64,000 bases of DNA from Quadrisphaera sp. RL12-1S (GTDB lineage Bacteria; Actinomycetota; Actinomycetes; Actinomycetales; Quadrisphaeraceae). Positions 27,691 through 36,196 of this stretch are shown piece after piece. Both the position numbers and the translations under genes were made by a program. Under the pieces are notes generated by a model. It was not told where the DNA came from and did not search any database. It was given only the letters and a program-made list of their open reading frames with translations. The DNA lies in NCBI RefSeq assembly GCF_014270065.1, contig NZ_JACNME010000005.1, forward strand, positions 1 through 64,000. The letters are read 5' to 3'. Each line of letters begins with the position of its first letter. Positions within the stretch are counted from its first letter, which is position 1.

Positions 27691-28510
27691 GCCCGCAGCG
27701 GCTGTCAATTGGCCCGACATTTGCGTACAAGAGACGCCGAATGAGGTGGATCCTAGACAAGCACACGTTCCCTGGACCGCTCCACGTCAGGCTCCGATCG
27801 ACAGCTTTCTCGAAGACCTTCGTACAAGCATCCGCCGTGGAACCCCGGGCGCCTTGGCCAGCGATCCCCGGCTGGCTGAGCACCTTCTCCTAGATTTCGT
27901 CAGCGCAACGGAGGCGTATTTTCGCTCCCTCCTCTCCCGCCTCATCCACATTTGCCCCACGAGTCGTGGAGCAGCCCAGACTCAGAGCGTCAGTCTTCTT
28001 GCCGCGCTGTCCTACCCCGCGGCCGATCTTGGTTACGCGGTGCTGGACGGTGGAAGTCTAGCGAGCGGGAAAAGCATAAGAAATCGAACTCAAGGATTAC
28101 TTGGGCTGAGCATTAAGCAGAATAGCTCCGTGGACGCTGCCCTCAATAGCTTCGACGTGGTCTGCCATCTTCGGCATAGCGCAGTACATGCGCGGGGGAT
28201 CATCGGAAGCAATTCCCGAGCCGAGCTGGGACTCGGGGCTGGGACGGGGCTTGTCCGACTTCGACTTGATTTCACCCTCCTTCAGTCAGTAGCCGGAGTA
28301 TGTGAAACCCTCGTTCGCTCATACAACCGTTGGATATTCTCAGAGATAATTGGCCGGTGGGTTGACAAGGCTCTTCTCAATGGCACCTGGAAGGATGATG
28401 GCGCTCTTTTTTGGCCACTCTTTGACGCTTGCCGGAGCGGCATTGATGACAACTACCCCGTCTGGGCTTTCGATGCATACAGCGACGTCAAGGAAGTCTT
28501 GAAATTTTGA
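27683..28510 (+). CDS. HEPN-like protein, candidate RNase effector
   Basis: A 275-residue protein, mostly helical. R164-H-S-A-V-H169 within CHLRHSAVHARG is the Rx4-6H motif of HEPN ribonucleases, preceded by a long helix (DAALNSFDVV) and followed by a Gly, as in RNxxVHxxG-type HEPN domains. SIRNRTQGLLGLSIKQ may add a conserved basic helix. No signal or membrane segment is present. The ATG at 27683 overlaps the ATPase stop by eight bases, so translation is coupled. HEPN proteins paired with ATPases are often toxins or phage-defence effectors; that role is inferred. Codon use is low-GC like the ATPase. Confidence 0.72.
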   Translation: MSKPAAAVNWPDICVQETPNEVDPRQAHVPWTAPRQAPIDSFLEDLRTSIRRGTPGALASDPRLAEHLLLDFVSATEAYFRSLLSRLIHICPTSRGAAQTQSVSLLAALSYPAADLGYAVLDGGSLASGKSIRNRTQGLLGLSIKQNSSVDAALNSFDVVCHLRHSAVHARGIIGSNSRAELGLGAGTGLVRLRLDFTLLQSVAGVCETLVRSYNRWIFSEIIGRWVDKALLNGTWKDDGALFWPLFDACRSGIDDNYPVWAFDAYSDVKEVLKF

Positions 28511-28538
28511 GCACCCAGACGATGTGCGCTCATAATTT

Positions 28539-29414
28539 CTAATCGACCCGCCCGGTAAGGCTGGTTATTTCCGCCAGCAGGGGGCGCAGCCGGGCGACCA
28601 CCGCGTCGCCGGCCGGCCCGAGCAGCGAGGCGTCCAGCGCGTCCAGGGCGCTGGTGCCCGGCGGCAGCGACGGGTCCGGCGGGGGCGGCAGGGGGTGCCC
28701 GCGCCAGAACGACCCGTCCGCCGGCAGGGGTCCCCCGACCGCAGCCCGGCGCGCCGGCCGCGCGGCGCTCTCGTCGTCGTCCTGGGCGGCTCGGCGCTCG
28801 GCGACCAGCGACAGCAGCCCGTCCCTGTCGACGCCGCGCAGGCGCAGCACCGTGAAGGGGTCGGTGTCGAGGCGCTCCGCCAGCAGGTAGACCACGGCGG
28901 CGGCGTGCTTGCACGGCTCCACGAGGTCCGGGCAGGTGCAGCTGGTGCGCAGGTCGGACAGGCTCCGCGGCAGCAGCACCAGCCCGGCGTCGAGGCAGAG
29001 CTGCTCGAACGCCTCCGGCAGCGTCCCGCCGAGCACCGCCGTCAGCACCGCGGGGTCGGCGGCGAGGGCGTCCGCGAGCTCGCCGCGGGTCTCGGCGTCC
29101 CACGTGCCGAGCGTGAGCACCACGTCGTAGGGCGTGGTGCGGCTGCCCTGCACCGTCGCCAGCACCCGTCCGGCGGCGCGGGTGCCCGGGGTGGCGACGT
29201 CGAGGTGCACCACCTGCCCGGCGCGGGCGTAGGTCCGGCCCCGCGCGAGGCGGCCGGGCCCGGCGGCCTCCTCGACGGCGTCGGTGAAGCGGCGCCCCCA
29301 CCAGGTCGTGGCGAACGCCCCGCGCTTGGACCGCGGCTTGATGCCGTCGGCCTTGATCCGCGTGCCCGGCGGCCAGGAGGAGTCCCACGCGGTGGTCCCG
29401 GAACGCCCGGCCAC
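28539..29414 (-). CDS. SWIM zinc-finger protein
   Basis: A 291-residue partner of the SNF2 helicase. The SWIM finger is SCTCPDLVEPCKHAAAVVYLL (CxC...CxH) around residues 155-175. The N-terminus (AFATTWWGRRFTDAVE; RGRTYARAGQVV) is the standard lead of SWIM family proteins found next to HepA-like helicases. It probably binds DNA or protein with the helicase. Its GTG overlaps the helicase TAG. The last dozen codons (ending GAA ATA ACC AGC CTT ... GAT TAG) use AT-ending codons unlike the rest of the gene, marking the right edge of the foreign island. Confidence 0.88.
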   Translation of the reverse strand: MAGRSGTTAWDSSWPPGTRIKADGIKPRSKRGAFATTWWGRRFTDAVEEAAGPGRLARGRTYARAGQVVHLDVATPGTRAAGRVLATVQGSRTTPYDVVLTLGTWDAETRGELADALAADPAVLTAVLGGTLPEAFEQLCLDAGLVLLPRSLSDLRTSCTCPDLVEPCKHAAAVVYLLAERLDTDPFTVLRLRGVDRDGLLSLVAERRAAQDDDESAARPARRAAVGGPLPADGSFWRGHPLPPPPDPSLPPGTSALDALDASLLGPAGDAVVARLRPLLAEITSLTGRVD

Positions 29415-32400
29415 TACTCCCCCACCGCCTCGGCGCCCAGGCGCACCAGGTCGTGCAGCTCGTCCGTGGACAGCTCCGTCAGCCAGCCCGCGCCCCCCTC
29501 GGCGGCGTCCGTGGACCTCACCACGGCCGAGGCGAGGTCGGCCTTGCGGGTCATGAGCTCGTCCACGCGCTCCTCCACCGTCCCCACGCACACGAGCTTG
29601 CGCACCTGCACCTGCCGGGTCTGCCCGATGCGGAACGCCCGGTCGGTGGCCTGGGCCTCCACCGCCGGGTTCCACCACCTGTCGACGTGCACCACGTGGT
29701 TGGCCGCGACGAGGTTCAGCCCCGTGCCACCCGCGCGCAGCGACAGCAGCATGAGCGGGCTCGCGCTCCCCTCCGAGAAGCCCACCACCATCTCGTCGCG
29801 GGCCTTCTTGGAGACCCCTCCGTGCAGGTAGGGCACCTCGACGCCGTACCGCTGCTGCAGGTGCGGCACCAGCAGCGCGCCCAGCTCGCGGTACTGCGTG
29901 AACAGCAGCGCCTTCTCCCCGTCGGCGACGACGGTGTCGAGCACGTCGTCGACCAGGGCCAGCTTGCCCGAGCGGTGCTGCCCGCGGCGCAGGAAGGGCG
30001 AGCCGTCGGCGAGCAGCTGCGCGGGGTGGTTGCAGACCTGCTTGAGCCGGGTGAGCGTGGCCAGCACCAGGCCGCGCCGCTGCTGCTTGTCGCGGTGCTG
30101 CTCCGCCTCCTTGATCTTGGCGAGCATCTCGTCGACCACGGCCTTGTACAGCGCCGCCTGCTCGGTGGTGAGGTTGGCGCGCACCACCAGCTCGAGCTTG
30201 GCGGGCAGGTCGGGCGCCACCCCGGGGTCGGTCTTGGTGCGGCGCAGCACGAACGGCCGGGTCAGCGTGGTGAGCAGCGCGGTGGCCTTCTCGTCCCCGT
30301 GGCGCTCCACGGGCACGCTGAACCGCTCCCGGAAGCGGGTGGCGCTGCCGAGCACGCCGGGGTTGGTGAAGTCGAGCACGGCGTGCAGCTCCGCCAGCCG
30401 GTTCTCCACCGGCGTGCCCGTGAGTGCGATCCGCTGCGTGCCCTGCGGCGGGTGCGGCGCGCCCGCCACCTGGCGGACGGCCCGTGCGGCGCGGGTGCCG
30501 GGGTTCTTCACGTGCTGGGCCTCGTCGAGGGCCACGCGGCGCCAGGCGACGGCGGCGAGGTCGTCGGCGTCGCGGGCCACGAGCGGGTAGGTCGTCAGCA
30601 CGAGGTCGCCGGCCGCGGCGGCGTCGAGCAGCTCCTGGCCGCGCAGCCGCTCGGGACCGTGGTGGACGTGCACCCGCAGGTCCGGTGCGAAGCGCGCCGC
30701 CTCGCGCTCCCAGTTGCCCACCACCGACATGGGGCAGACCAGCAGCGTCGGGCCCGCCTGCGGGTCCTGCTCGCGCTCGGACAGCAGCAGCGCGAGCAGC
30801 TGCACCGTCTTGCCCAGCCCCATGTCGTCGGCGAGCACCCCGCCCAGGCCGTGCGCGTCGAGGAAGGCCATCCACGCCAGGCCTCGCTCCTGGTAGGGCC
30901 GCAGCTGCGCGCGCAGGCCGGCGGGCGCGGGCACCGGCTCCAGCGCGCGCCTCTCACCACCGCCCAGCAGCGCGCCGAGCGGCCCGTCGCCGTCGAGCGA
31001 CACCAGCGGTGCGGGCAGGCTCCCCGAGGCCAGCTGCCCCAGCACGCCCGTCAGCGAGGTGAGGGACGACTCCTGGTGCGCGGAGCGCTGCAGGAACCTC
31101 AGGGACCTGGCGATCGCGTCGGCGTCCACCTGCACCCACTGCCCGCGCAGCTGCACCAGGGGGGCGCGCTGCGCGGCGAGCACCGCCAGCTCGGCCTCGT
31201 CCAGCTCGACGTCGCCGAGGACCACCCGCCAGTCGACCTCCACCAGGTCGGTCTTGGCCAGCGACCCCGGCGCCCCCACCGCGGCGGGCACGTCGGAGGT
31301 GCCCTGCGGCGCCGGGCCGTCGCCGGGGCGGCGGGCGCGCACCGACAGTCCCACCGTCGGGCGCAGCCACCGGCCGGGCAGGGCGACGGCGAAGCCCGCG
31401 TCCACCAGCGCGGGCACCCCGTCGGTGACGAGGTCCACCACCTGCTGGGCGTCGAGCTCGGCGTCGGCGTCGGGCGAGGCCCCCAGCTCGAGCAGCCCGG
31501 GGTGGACGGCGGCGGCGCGGCCCAGCTCGGCCACGGCGAACGCCCACGGGTCGAGGTCGCCGTCCCAGTCCTGGCCCCACAGCCCGCCGACGCCGCGGCG
31601 CACCTCCGCGGGGGTGGCGACGGCGCTGGGGTCGTCCAGGGAGCGCAGGCGCACCTGGAGGGTCCACGGCTCGTCCTCCCCCTCCGGCTCGGCCACCCGC
31701 AGCAGCAGCTCCGCGGGCTGGGTGGTGGCGCTGGTGCGCCAGCGCTGCGCCCGCGCGGCCAGCTCCACCAGCGCCCGCGCCGGCGCCTCCGGCCCCACCG
31801 GCTCTCCCGTGCGCAGGGAGGTCAGCCAGGCCGAGACCGCGTCCGCGCCACCCGCCGGCAGCGGCTCCAGCGGCTCGGGCGCCGGCGCCGGCGCCGGCAG
31901 GGCTGCCGCGAGCTGCGCGCCCACCGCGGCGGTGAGGTCGGCGACGACGGCGCCCACCAGCTCCTCCCCCGGGCGGCCGCTGCGCCCCTCGTCCTCGGAC
32001 CGGGCGGCAGGAGGCGCGGCAGCGGCGGCGGCGGAGCACCAGCGGCGCCACGCCCTGTCCACCAGCGGGTGCCAGCGGCCCCACCACTCGCCCTCGGCCT
32101 GCTCCAGCCCCGGCACCAGCAGCCCCGCCCGGGCGCGGGCGTCGGCGGCCGCGGCCACCCCGGCCAGCCAGAGCAGGTCCTCGCCGACCTCGAGCGGCCA
32201 CGGCGGGCGTGCTGAGGAGACCACCAGCTGCCGGTGCAGCTCCAGCAGCACCGGCAGGGCCCGGTCGGGCCCGAGGACGACGGCGGGCAGCCGCTGCAGC
32301 GACAGGCCCGCCGGCGCGCCCGCGGCCGGCTCCCCTCCCGGGGGCAGCTGCAGCTCCACCGTGCCGCGCGCCCGCGCCACCAGGGCGTGCGCCAGCCGCG

Positions 32401-32527
32401 GCAGCCCGTCCGCGAGCGCCTCGCGGACGGCCTCGGCGTCGGCGCCGGTCAGCGGCAGCCGCGCGGGCGCCTCCGCCCACAGGCACAGGGCGCCGCGCCG
32501 CGCCCAGACGCCGTGGACCGCGAGCAC
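29414..32527 (-). CDS. SNF2-family DEAD/DEAH-box helicase (HepA-like)
   Basis: A 1037-residue Swi2/Snf2 ATPase. A long N-terminal region of unknown fold (about 1-560) is followed by the motor: LRPYQERGLAWM, motif I ADDMGLGKT, DEAQHVKN (motif II), ALTGTPVENRL (III). The second RecA lobe has LLFTQYRELGALL, YLHGGVSKKARDEM, SLRAGGTGLNL and DRAFRIGQTRQVQV. It translocates on double-stranded DNA using ATP and may remodel protein-DNA complexes. It forms an operon with the SWIM protein. The GTG start has a TAGAGT box seven bases upstream. Confidence 0.92.
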   Translation of the reverse strand: MLAVHGVWARRGALCLWAEAPARLPLTGADAEAVREALADGLPRLAHALVARARGTVELQLPPGGEPAAGAPAGLSLQRLPAVVLGPDRALPVLLELHRQLVVSSARPPWPLEVGEDLLWLAGVAAAADARARAGLLVPGLEQAEGEWWGRWHPLVDRAWRRWCSAAAAAAPPAARSEDEGRSGRPGEELVGAVVADLTAAVGAQLAAALPAPAPAPEPLEPLPAGGADAVSAWLTSLRTGEPVGPEAPARALVELAARAQRWRTSATTQPAELLLRVAEPEGEDEPWTLQVRLRSLDDPSAVATPAEVRRGVGGLWGQDWDGDLDPWAFAVAELGRAAAVHPGLLELGASPDADAELDAQQVVDLVTDGVPALVDAGFAVALPGRWLRPTVGLSVRARRPGDGPAPQGTSDVPAAVGAPGSLAKTDLVEVDWRVVLGDVELDEAELAVLAAQRAPLVQLRGQWVQVDADAIARSLRFLQRSAHQESSLTSLTGVLGQLASGSLPAPLVSLDGDGPLGALLGGGERRALEPVPAPAGLRAQLRPYQERGLAWMAFLDAHGLGGVLADDMGLGKTVQLLALLLSEREQDPQAGPTLLVCPMSVVGNWEREAARFAPDLRVHVHHGPERLRGQELLDAAAAGDLVLTTYPLVARDADDLAAVAWRRVALDEAQHVKNPGTRAARAVRQVAGAPHPPQGTQRIALTGTPVENRLAELHAVLDFTNPGVLGSATRFRERFSVPVERHGDEKATALLTTLTRPFVLRRTKTDPGVAPDLPAKLELVVRANLTTEQAALYKAVVDEMLAKIKEAEQHRDKQQRRGLVLATLTRLKQVCNHPAQLLADGSPFLRRGQHRSGKLALVDDVLDTVVADGEKALLFTQYRELGALLVPHLQQRYGVEVPYLHGGVSKKARDEMVVGFSEGSASPLMLLSLRAGGTGLNLVAANHVVHVDRWWNPAVEAQATDRAFRIGQTRQVQVRKLVCVGTVEERVDELMTRKADLASAVVRSTDAAEGGAGWLTELSTDELHDLVRLGAEAVGE

Positions 32528-32540
32528 CCGCCGGACTCTA
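32525..32540 (-). promoter_or_regulatory. Leaderless -10 box of the SNF2 operon
   Basis: TAGAGT on the minus strand (32540-32535) lies seven bases before the GTG at 32527. No ribosome binding site intervenes. Confidence 0.52.
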
Positions 32541-32692
32541 GTGAGCGGCGGTGACAGCCCGCGGGTGGAGCCGCGTCGGCCCGTCGTCAGGTCTGCGTCA
32601 GGTGCTCTCCCCTACCGTGGGTCACCGTGCCGGCAGGCGTCGACGGAGTCGCCGGGCCGCCGGCGGTGTCGTTCTGAGAGGGATCGTCTGAC

Positions 32693-33529
32693 GTGGAGTG
32701 GTGGCACGCCGTCCTGCTGGGAGCTGTAGAAGGGGTCACGGAGTTCCTCCCCGTGTCCTCCACGGGGCACCTGACGATCCTCGAGAAGCTGCTCGGCTAC
32801 ACCATCGACGACCCCGACATCACGGCCTTCACCGTGATCATCCAGGTGGGCGCGGTGCTGGCGACGCTGCTGTACCTGCGCCGCGACATCGTCCGGCTCA
32901 TCGCCGCCTTCCTCGACGGGCTGCGCTACCCCCAGGCCCGCCACAACGCCGACTGGCGGATGGCGATCGGCGTGATCGTCGGCTCGATCCCGATCGGCGT
33001 CATCGGGTTCCTCTTCTCCGACGTCATCGAGACCACGCTGCGCAGCCTGTGGGTGGTGGGCGCCGCGCTCATCGCCTGGAGCTTCGTCATGCTCTACGCG
33101 GACCGCACCGCCCGGCAGGACCGACCGGAGAGCTCGGTGACCTGGCGCGACACGCTCGCCATCGGCCTGGTGCAGTGCCTGGCGCTGGTGCCGGGCGTCT
33201 CGCGCTCGGGCGCCACCATGTCCATCGGCCTGGTCCGGGGTCTCGACCGCGTCACCGTGACGCGGCTGTCGTTCTTCCTGTCCATCCCGGCCCTCACGGC
33301 CGCGAGCGTCTACCAGGGCGTCAGCGCCGCCCCGCAGATCGCCAGCGGCATCGGCTGGGGCCCCACGCTGCTGGCCACCGCGGTGAGCTTCGTGGTGGCG
33401 TACGTGACGGTGGACTGGCTGCTGAAGTTCATCGCCCGGCACAGCTACTCGCTGTTCATCGTCTACCGCGTGGTCGCGGGCGCCGTGGTGCTGGCGCTGG
33501 TGGGGACCGGGGTCGTCTCCGCCACCTGA
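32693..33529 (+). CDS. uppP: Undecaprenyl-diphosphatase (BacA type)
   Basis: A 278-residue polytopic membrane enzyme that recycles undecaprenyl diphosphate to the monophosphate for cell-wall synthesis; loss or excess affects bacitracin sensitivity. EGVTEFLPVSSTGHLTILE near the start is family motif 1, with its catalytic glutamates. LVPGVSRSGATMSIGLVRG is motif 2. About eight hydrophobic helices span the length. The GTG (MEWWHAVLLGAVEG) starts at the first helix, which fits the family. Confidence 0.95.
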   Translation: MEWWHAVLLGAVEGVTEFLPVSSTGHLTILEKLLGYTIDDPDITAFTVIIQVGAVLATLLYLRRDIVRLIAAFLDGLRYPQARHNADWRMAIGVIVGSIPIGVIGFLFSDVIETTLRSLWVVGAALIAWSFVMLYADRTARQDRPESSVTWRDTLAIGLVQCLALVPGVSRSGATMSIGLVRGLDRVTVTRLSFFLSIPALTAASVYQGVSAAPQIASGIGWGPTLLATAVSFVVAYVTVDWLLKFIARHSYSLFIVYRVVAGAVVLALVGTGVVSAT

Positions 33530-33539
33530 GGGTGGCACC

Positions 33540-34760
33540 GTGGGGCGGGTGAGCAGCCCGACCCCCGCCGACAGCCTCCTCACCGACGCCGCCCGGCTCC
33601 TGCCCGACCTGGTCGGGCTGCGCCGCACCCTGCACGCCGCTCCCGAGGTGGGCCTGCAGCTGCCGCGCACGCAGGCGGCGGTGCTCGAGGCCCTGGCCGG
33701 GCTGGGCCTGGAGGTCGGCACCGGCCCCGCGGACAGCGCGACGACGGGCGTGGTCGCGGTCCTGCGCGGCGCCCGTCCCGGCCCGACCGTGCTGCTGCGC
33801 GGCGACATGGACGCGCTGCCCGTCGTCGAGCGCAACGACCTGCCCTACGCCTCCACCAACGGCGCCATGCACGCCTGCGGCCACGACCTGCACGTGGCGG
33901 GCCTGGTCGGTGCCGCGCGCCTGCTCGCCGCGCGGCGCGAGGAGCTCGCCGGGGACGTCGTCCTCATGTTCCAGCCCGGCGAGGAGGGCTTCGGCGGCGC
34001 CAAGATCATGGTCGACGAGGGCGTGCTCGCCGCCTCCGGGTCGCACCCGGTGGCCGCCTACGGCGTGCACGTGGCACCCGGCCCGCGCGGGGTCTTCAGC
34101 ACCCGGCCCGGACCGCTCATGGCCGGCTCCAACCAGCTGCACATCACCGTCCACGGCGCGGGCGGCCACGGCTCGCGGCCCTACGCGGCGCTCGACCCGG
34201 TGCCGGCGCTCGCCGAGCTGGTCACGGCGCTGCAGACCATGGTCAGCCGCCGCTTCGACGTGCACGACCCGGTGGTGCTGTCGGTGACGCAGCTGTCCGC
34301 GGGCGAGGCGCTCAACGTCATCCCGCCGTCGGCGAGCCTGGGCGCCACCGTCCGCACCCTGTCCGCGGCGTCGGTGGACAGGCTCCGGGAGGAGACCGCG
34401 CGCCTGGCCCACGGCATCGCCGCCGCCCACGGGTGCACCGCGGAGGTGTCCTTCGAGGTGCAGTACCCGGTGACGGTCAACGACGCCGGCGCCGCCGCCA
34501 CCGCCCTCGAGGTGGTGGAGGGCCTGCTCGGCGAGGGCCGCGGCACCGTCATGCCCGTGCCGCTCATGGGCTCGGAGGACTTCAGCTTCGTGCTCGAGCA
34601 GGTGCCGGGCGCGTTCCTGTTCCTGGGCGCGAGCCCGGACGGCGTGGACCCGGCCACCACGGCGTGGAACCACTCACCGCTGGTGCTCTTCGACGACGCC
34701 GTCCTCGGCGACCAGGCCGCCGCGCTCGCCGCGATGGCCCTGCACCACCTGGCCCGCTGA
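33540..34760 (+). CDS. M20-family amidohydrolase
   Basis: A 406-residue aminoacylase/carboxypeptidase-like metalloenzyme. The metal-site blocks are LLRGDMDALPVVE, MHACGHDLHVAGLV, VLMFQPGEEGFGGAKIM and GSEDFSFVLEQVPGAFLFLG. A dimerisation (lid) domain begins near NQLHITVHGAGGHGSRP. It hydrolyses N-acyl amino acids or related amides in the cytosol; the exact substrate (hippurate, IAA conjugate, acetyl-diaminopimelate-like) is not clear. It starts ten bases after uppP, so the two may share a transcript. A perfect hairpin follows its stop. Confidence 0.9.
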   Translation: MGRVSSPTPADSLLTDAARLLPDLVGLRRTLHAAPEVGLQLPRTQAAVLEALAGLGLEVGTGPADSATTGVVAVLRGARPGPTVLLRGDMDALPVVERNDLPYASTNGAMHACGHDLHVAGLVGAARLLAARREELAGDVVLMFQPGEEGFGGAKIMVDEGVLAASGSHPVAAYGVHVAPGPRGVFSTRPGPLMAGSNQLHITVHGAGGHGSRPYAALDPVPALAELVTALQTMVSRRFDVHDPVVLSVTQLSAGEALNVIPPSASLGATVRTLSAASVDRLREETARLAHGIAAAHGCTAEVSFEVQYPVTVNDAGAAATALEVVEGLLGEGRGTVMPVPLMGSEDFSFVLEQVPGAFLFLGASPDGVDPATTAWNHSPLVLFDDAVLGDQAAALAAMALHHLAR

Positions 34761-34764
34761 CCGA

Positions 34765-34792
34765 CTGGCTGATCGCCCTGCCGATCAGCCAG
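34765..34792 (+). terminator. Perfect 11-bp hairpin between convergent genes
   Basis: The arms CTGGCTGATCG (34765-34775) and 34782-34792 pair perfectly around a 6-nt loop. It lies four bases after the M20 gene stop and contains the last codons of the convergent small gene, so it probably ends transcription from both sides. Confidence 0.7.
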
Positions 34793-35048
34793 CAGAGCGC
34801 AGGCCTGCCACGGCGCCGTTCCAGGCACCGCTGACGGCGCCGGTCACCACGGCCTCGGTCTGCTGCACGAGGTGCTGGGAGCGCTGCTCCACCCCGCGGG
34901 TGTCGACGCCCGGCACGGTCACCCGCGGGAGGGCGAAGGCGAACAGGACGACGACGAGCGCCGCGAGCACGAACAGCGTGAACGCGGTCTGGGTGAGGGA
35001 GCGGACGGCGCGCACGGTGACCTCCAGGTGACGGGACGTACCGGACAT
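34785..35048 (-). CDS. Small single-pass membrane protein, hypothetical
   Basis: An 87-residue protein starting at ATG 35048. A basic N-terminus (HLEVTVRAVRSLTQ) leads into one clear transmembrane helix (TAFTLFVLAALVVVLFAFALP) and an extracytoplasmic tail with heptad-like polar residues (QRSQHLVQQTEAVV). No family is recognised. It is convergent with the M20 gene and divergent from the dehydrogenase gene at 35116. Confidence 0.6.
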   Translation of the reverse strand: MSGTSRHLEVTVRAVRSLTQTAFTLFVLAALVVVLFAFALPRVTVPGVDTRGVEQRSQHLVQQTEAVVTGAVSGAWNGAVAGLRSAG

Positions 35049-35115
35049 TCCACACCGCGGACCTGAAGCCGGCCTGAGGAGCCGTGCCCGCGGGGGCGCC
35101 CGCGAGGATGGGGCC

Positions 35116-36153
35116 GTGCGCATCGTCGTCATCGACCCGAACCTGCCCGCCGTGGCGGCCGAGCTGGAGGCCGCGGTCGAGGCCGTCGCACCGGGCGCGC
35201 AGGTGGCGTGGCACCCCCGCTTCGACAGGGAGGCCGTGGCGCGGGACCTGCCCGGCGCCGAGGTGCTGGTGGCCAGCCGGTACACGGCTTCGCTCGTCCC
35301 CTGGAGCACCTCGCTGCGGCTGCTGCAGTGCCCCGCGGCCGGACTGGACGCCATCGACACCGGCGCCCTGCCCGCCGGGGTGCTGCTGGCCAACACCGGC
35401 CACCACGAGCGCAGCATCGCCGAGCACGTGCTGGCCGGCGTCGTCGTCCTGAGGCGGCGCGTCCGGGAGCAGGACGTCGCGCTGCGCGAGCGCGGGCAGT
35501 GGGCGTCCTCGACGTTCGACGCGTCGCTGCCGCTGCCGCTGGGGCTGGACGGGGCGCGGGTCGGCTTCGTGGGGTTCGGGGCCATCGGCCGCGCGTGCTG
35601 GGCGCCGTTCGCCGCCCTCGGCGCCACCGGGGCGGCGGTGACCGGCAGCGGCCGGCTCGACGCGGCCGAGCACGGGCTGGCGTGGGCGGGTGGCACGGAC
35701 CGGCTCGACGAGCTGGTGGCCGGGTCCGACGTCGTCGTCCTGTCGGCACCGCTGACCCCGGCGACGACGGGGCTGGTGGACGCCCGGCTGCTGGCGCTGG
35801 CGCCCCCGGGTGCGGTGCTGGTCAACGTGGGGCGCGGGCCGCTGGTGGACGAGGCCGCGCTCTTCGAGGCGCTGCGCGCGGGCCGCCTCGGCGGGGCGGT
35901 GCTGGACGTGTGGTGGAGCTACCCCGGCGGCGGTGCGGCCGGGGGGTCCGGCGGTGCCGCCGGCGGGGCGCCGGGGCCGGTCACCGGAGCGCCGGGGCGG
36001 TGCGACTGGGGGTCCCTGCCCAACGTGGTGGCCTCGCCCCACAGCTCGGGCATCACCCGGCAGACGCTGCTGGCGCGGGTGGCCGACGTCGCCGAGAACG
36101 TGAGACGGCTCAGGGCCGGGGAGCCGCTGGTGAACGCGGTCCCCCGGCCCTGA
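35116..36153 (+). CDS. D-isomer-specific 2-hydroxyacid dehydrogenase
   Basis: A 345-residue NAD(P)-dependent dehydrogenase. The Rossmann motif is VGFVGFGAIGRACWAPF. VLVNVGRGPLVDEAALFEAL carries the substrate Arg region, and the catalytic His lies in SPHSSGIT. The usual DVFxxEP with its Glu is replaced by DVWWSYPGGG, followed by a 30-residue Gly/Ala/Pro insertion, so the Glu of the Arg-Glu-His relay is not obvious. This resembles phosphonate- and formate-type or glyoxylate-reductase-like relatives, with the substrate unknown. A GAGGAT box six bases upstream is a weak leaderless promoter. Confidence 0.85.
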   Translation: MRIVVIDPNLPAVAAELEAAVEAVAPGAQVAWHPRFDREAVARDLPGAEVLVASRYTASLVPWSTSLRLLQCPAAGLDAIDTGALPAGVLLANTGHHERSIAEHVLAGVVVLRRRVREQDVALRERGQWASSTFDASLPLPLGLDGARVGFVGFGAIGRACWAPFAALGATGAAVTGSGRLDAAEHGLAWAGGTDRLDELVAGSDVVVLSAPLTPATTGLVDARLLALAPPGAVLVNVGRGPLVDEAALFEALRAGRLGGAVLDVWWSYPGGGAAGGSGGAAGGAPGPVTGAPGRCDWGSLPNVVASPHSSGITRQTLLARVADVAENVRRLRAGEPLVNAVPRP

Positions 36154-36157
36154 GCCG

Positions 36158-36187
36158 GGTGCTGGTCGGTGCTGGCAGGTGCTGGTC
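36158..36187 (+). repeat. Three tandem 10-bp repeats between convergent genes
   Basis: GGTGCTGGTC, GGTGCTGGCA and GGTGCTGGTC follow each other directly after the dehydrogenase stop. No role is apparent. Confidence 0.7.
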
Positions 36188-36196
36188 GGGAGGGCG

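Noticed and set aside
26000-28510. Attachment-site duplication for the island
   Set aside because: No integrase and no convincing direct repeats at 25740 and 28580 were found by eye.
36158-36187. Short tandem repeats considered as a CRISPR remnant
   Set aside because: Units are 10 bp and directly adjacent, with no spacers and no cas genes nearby.
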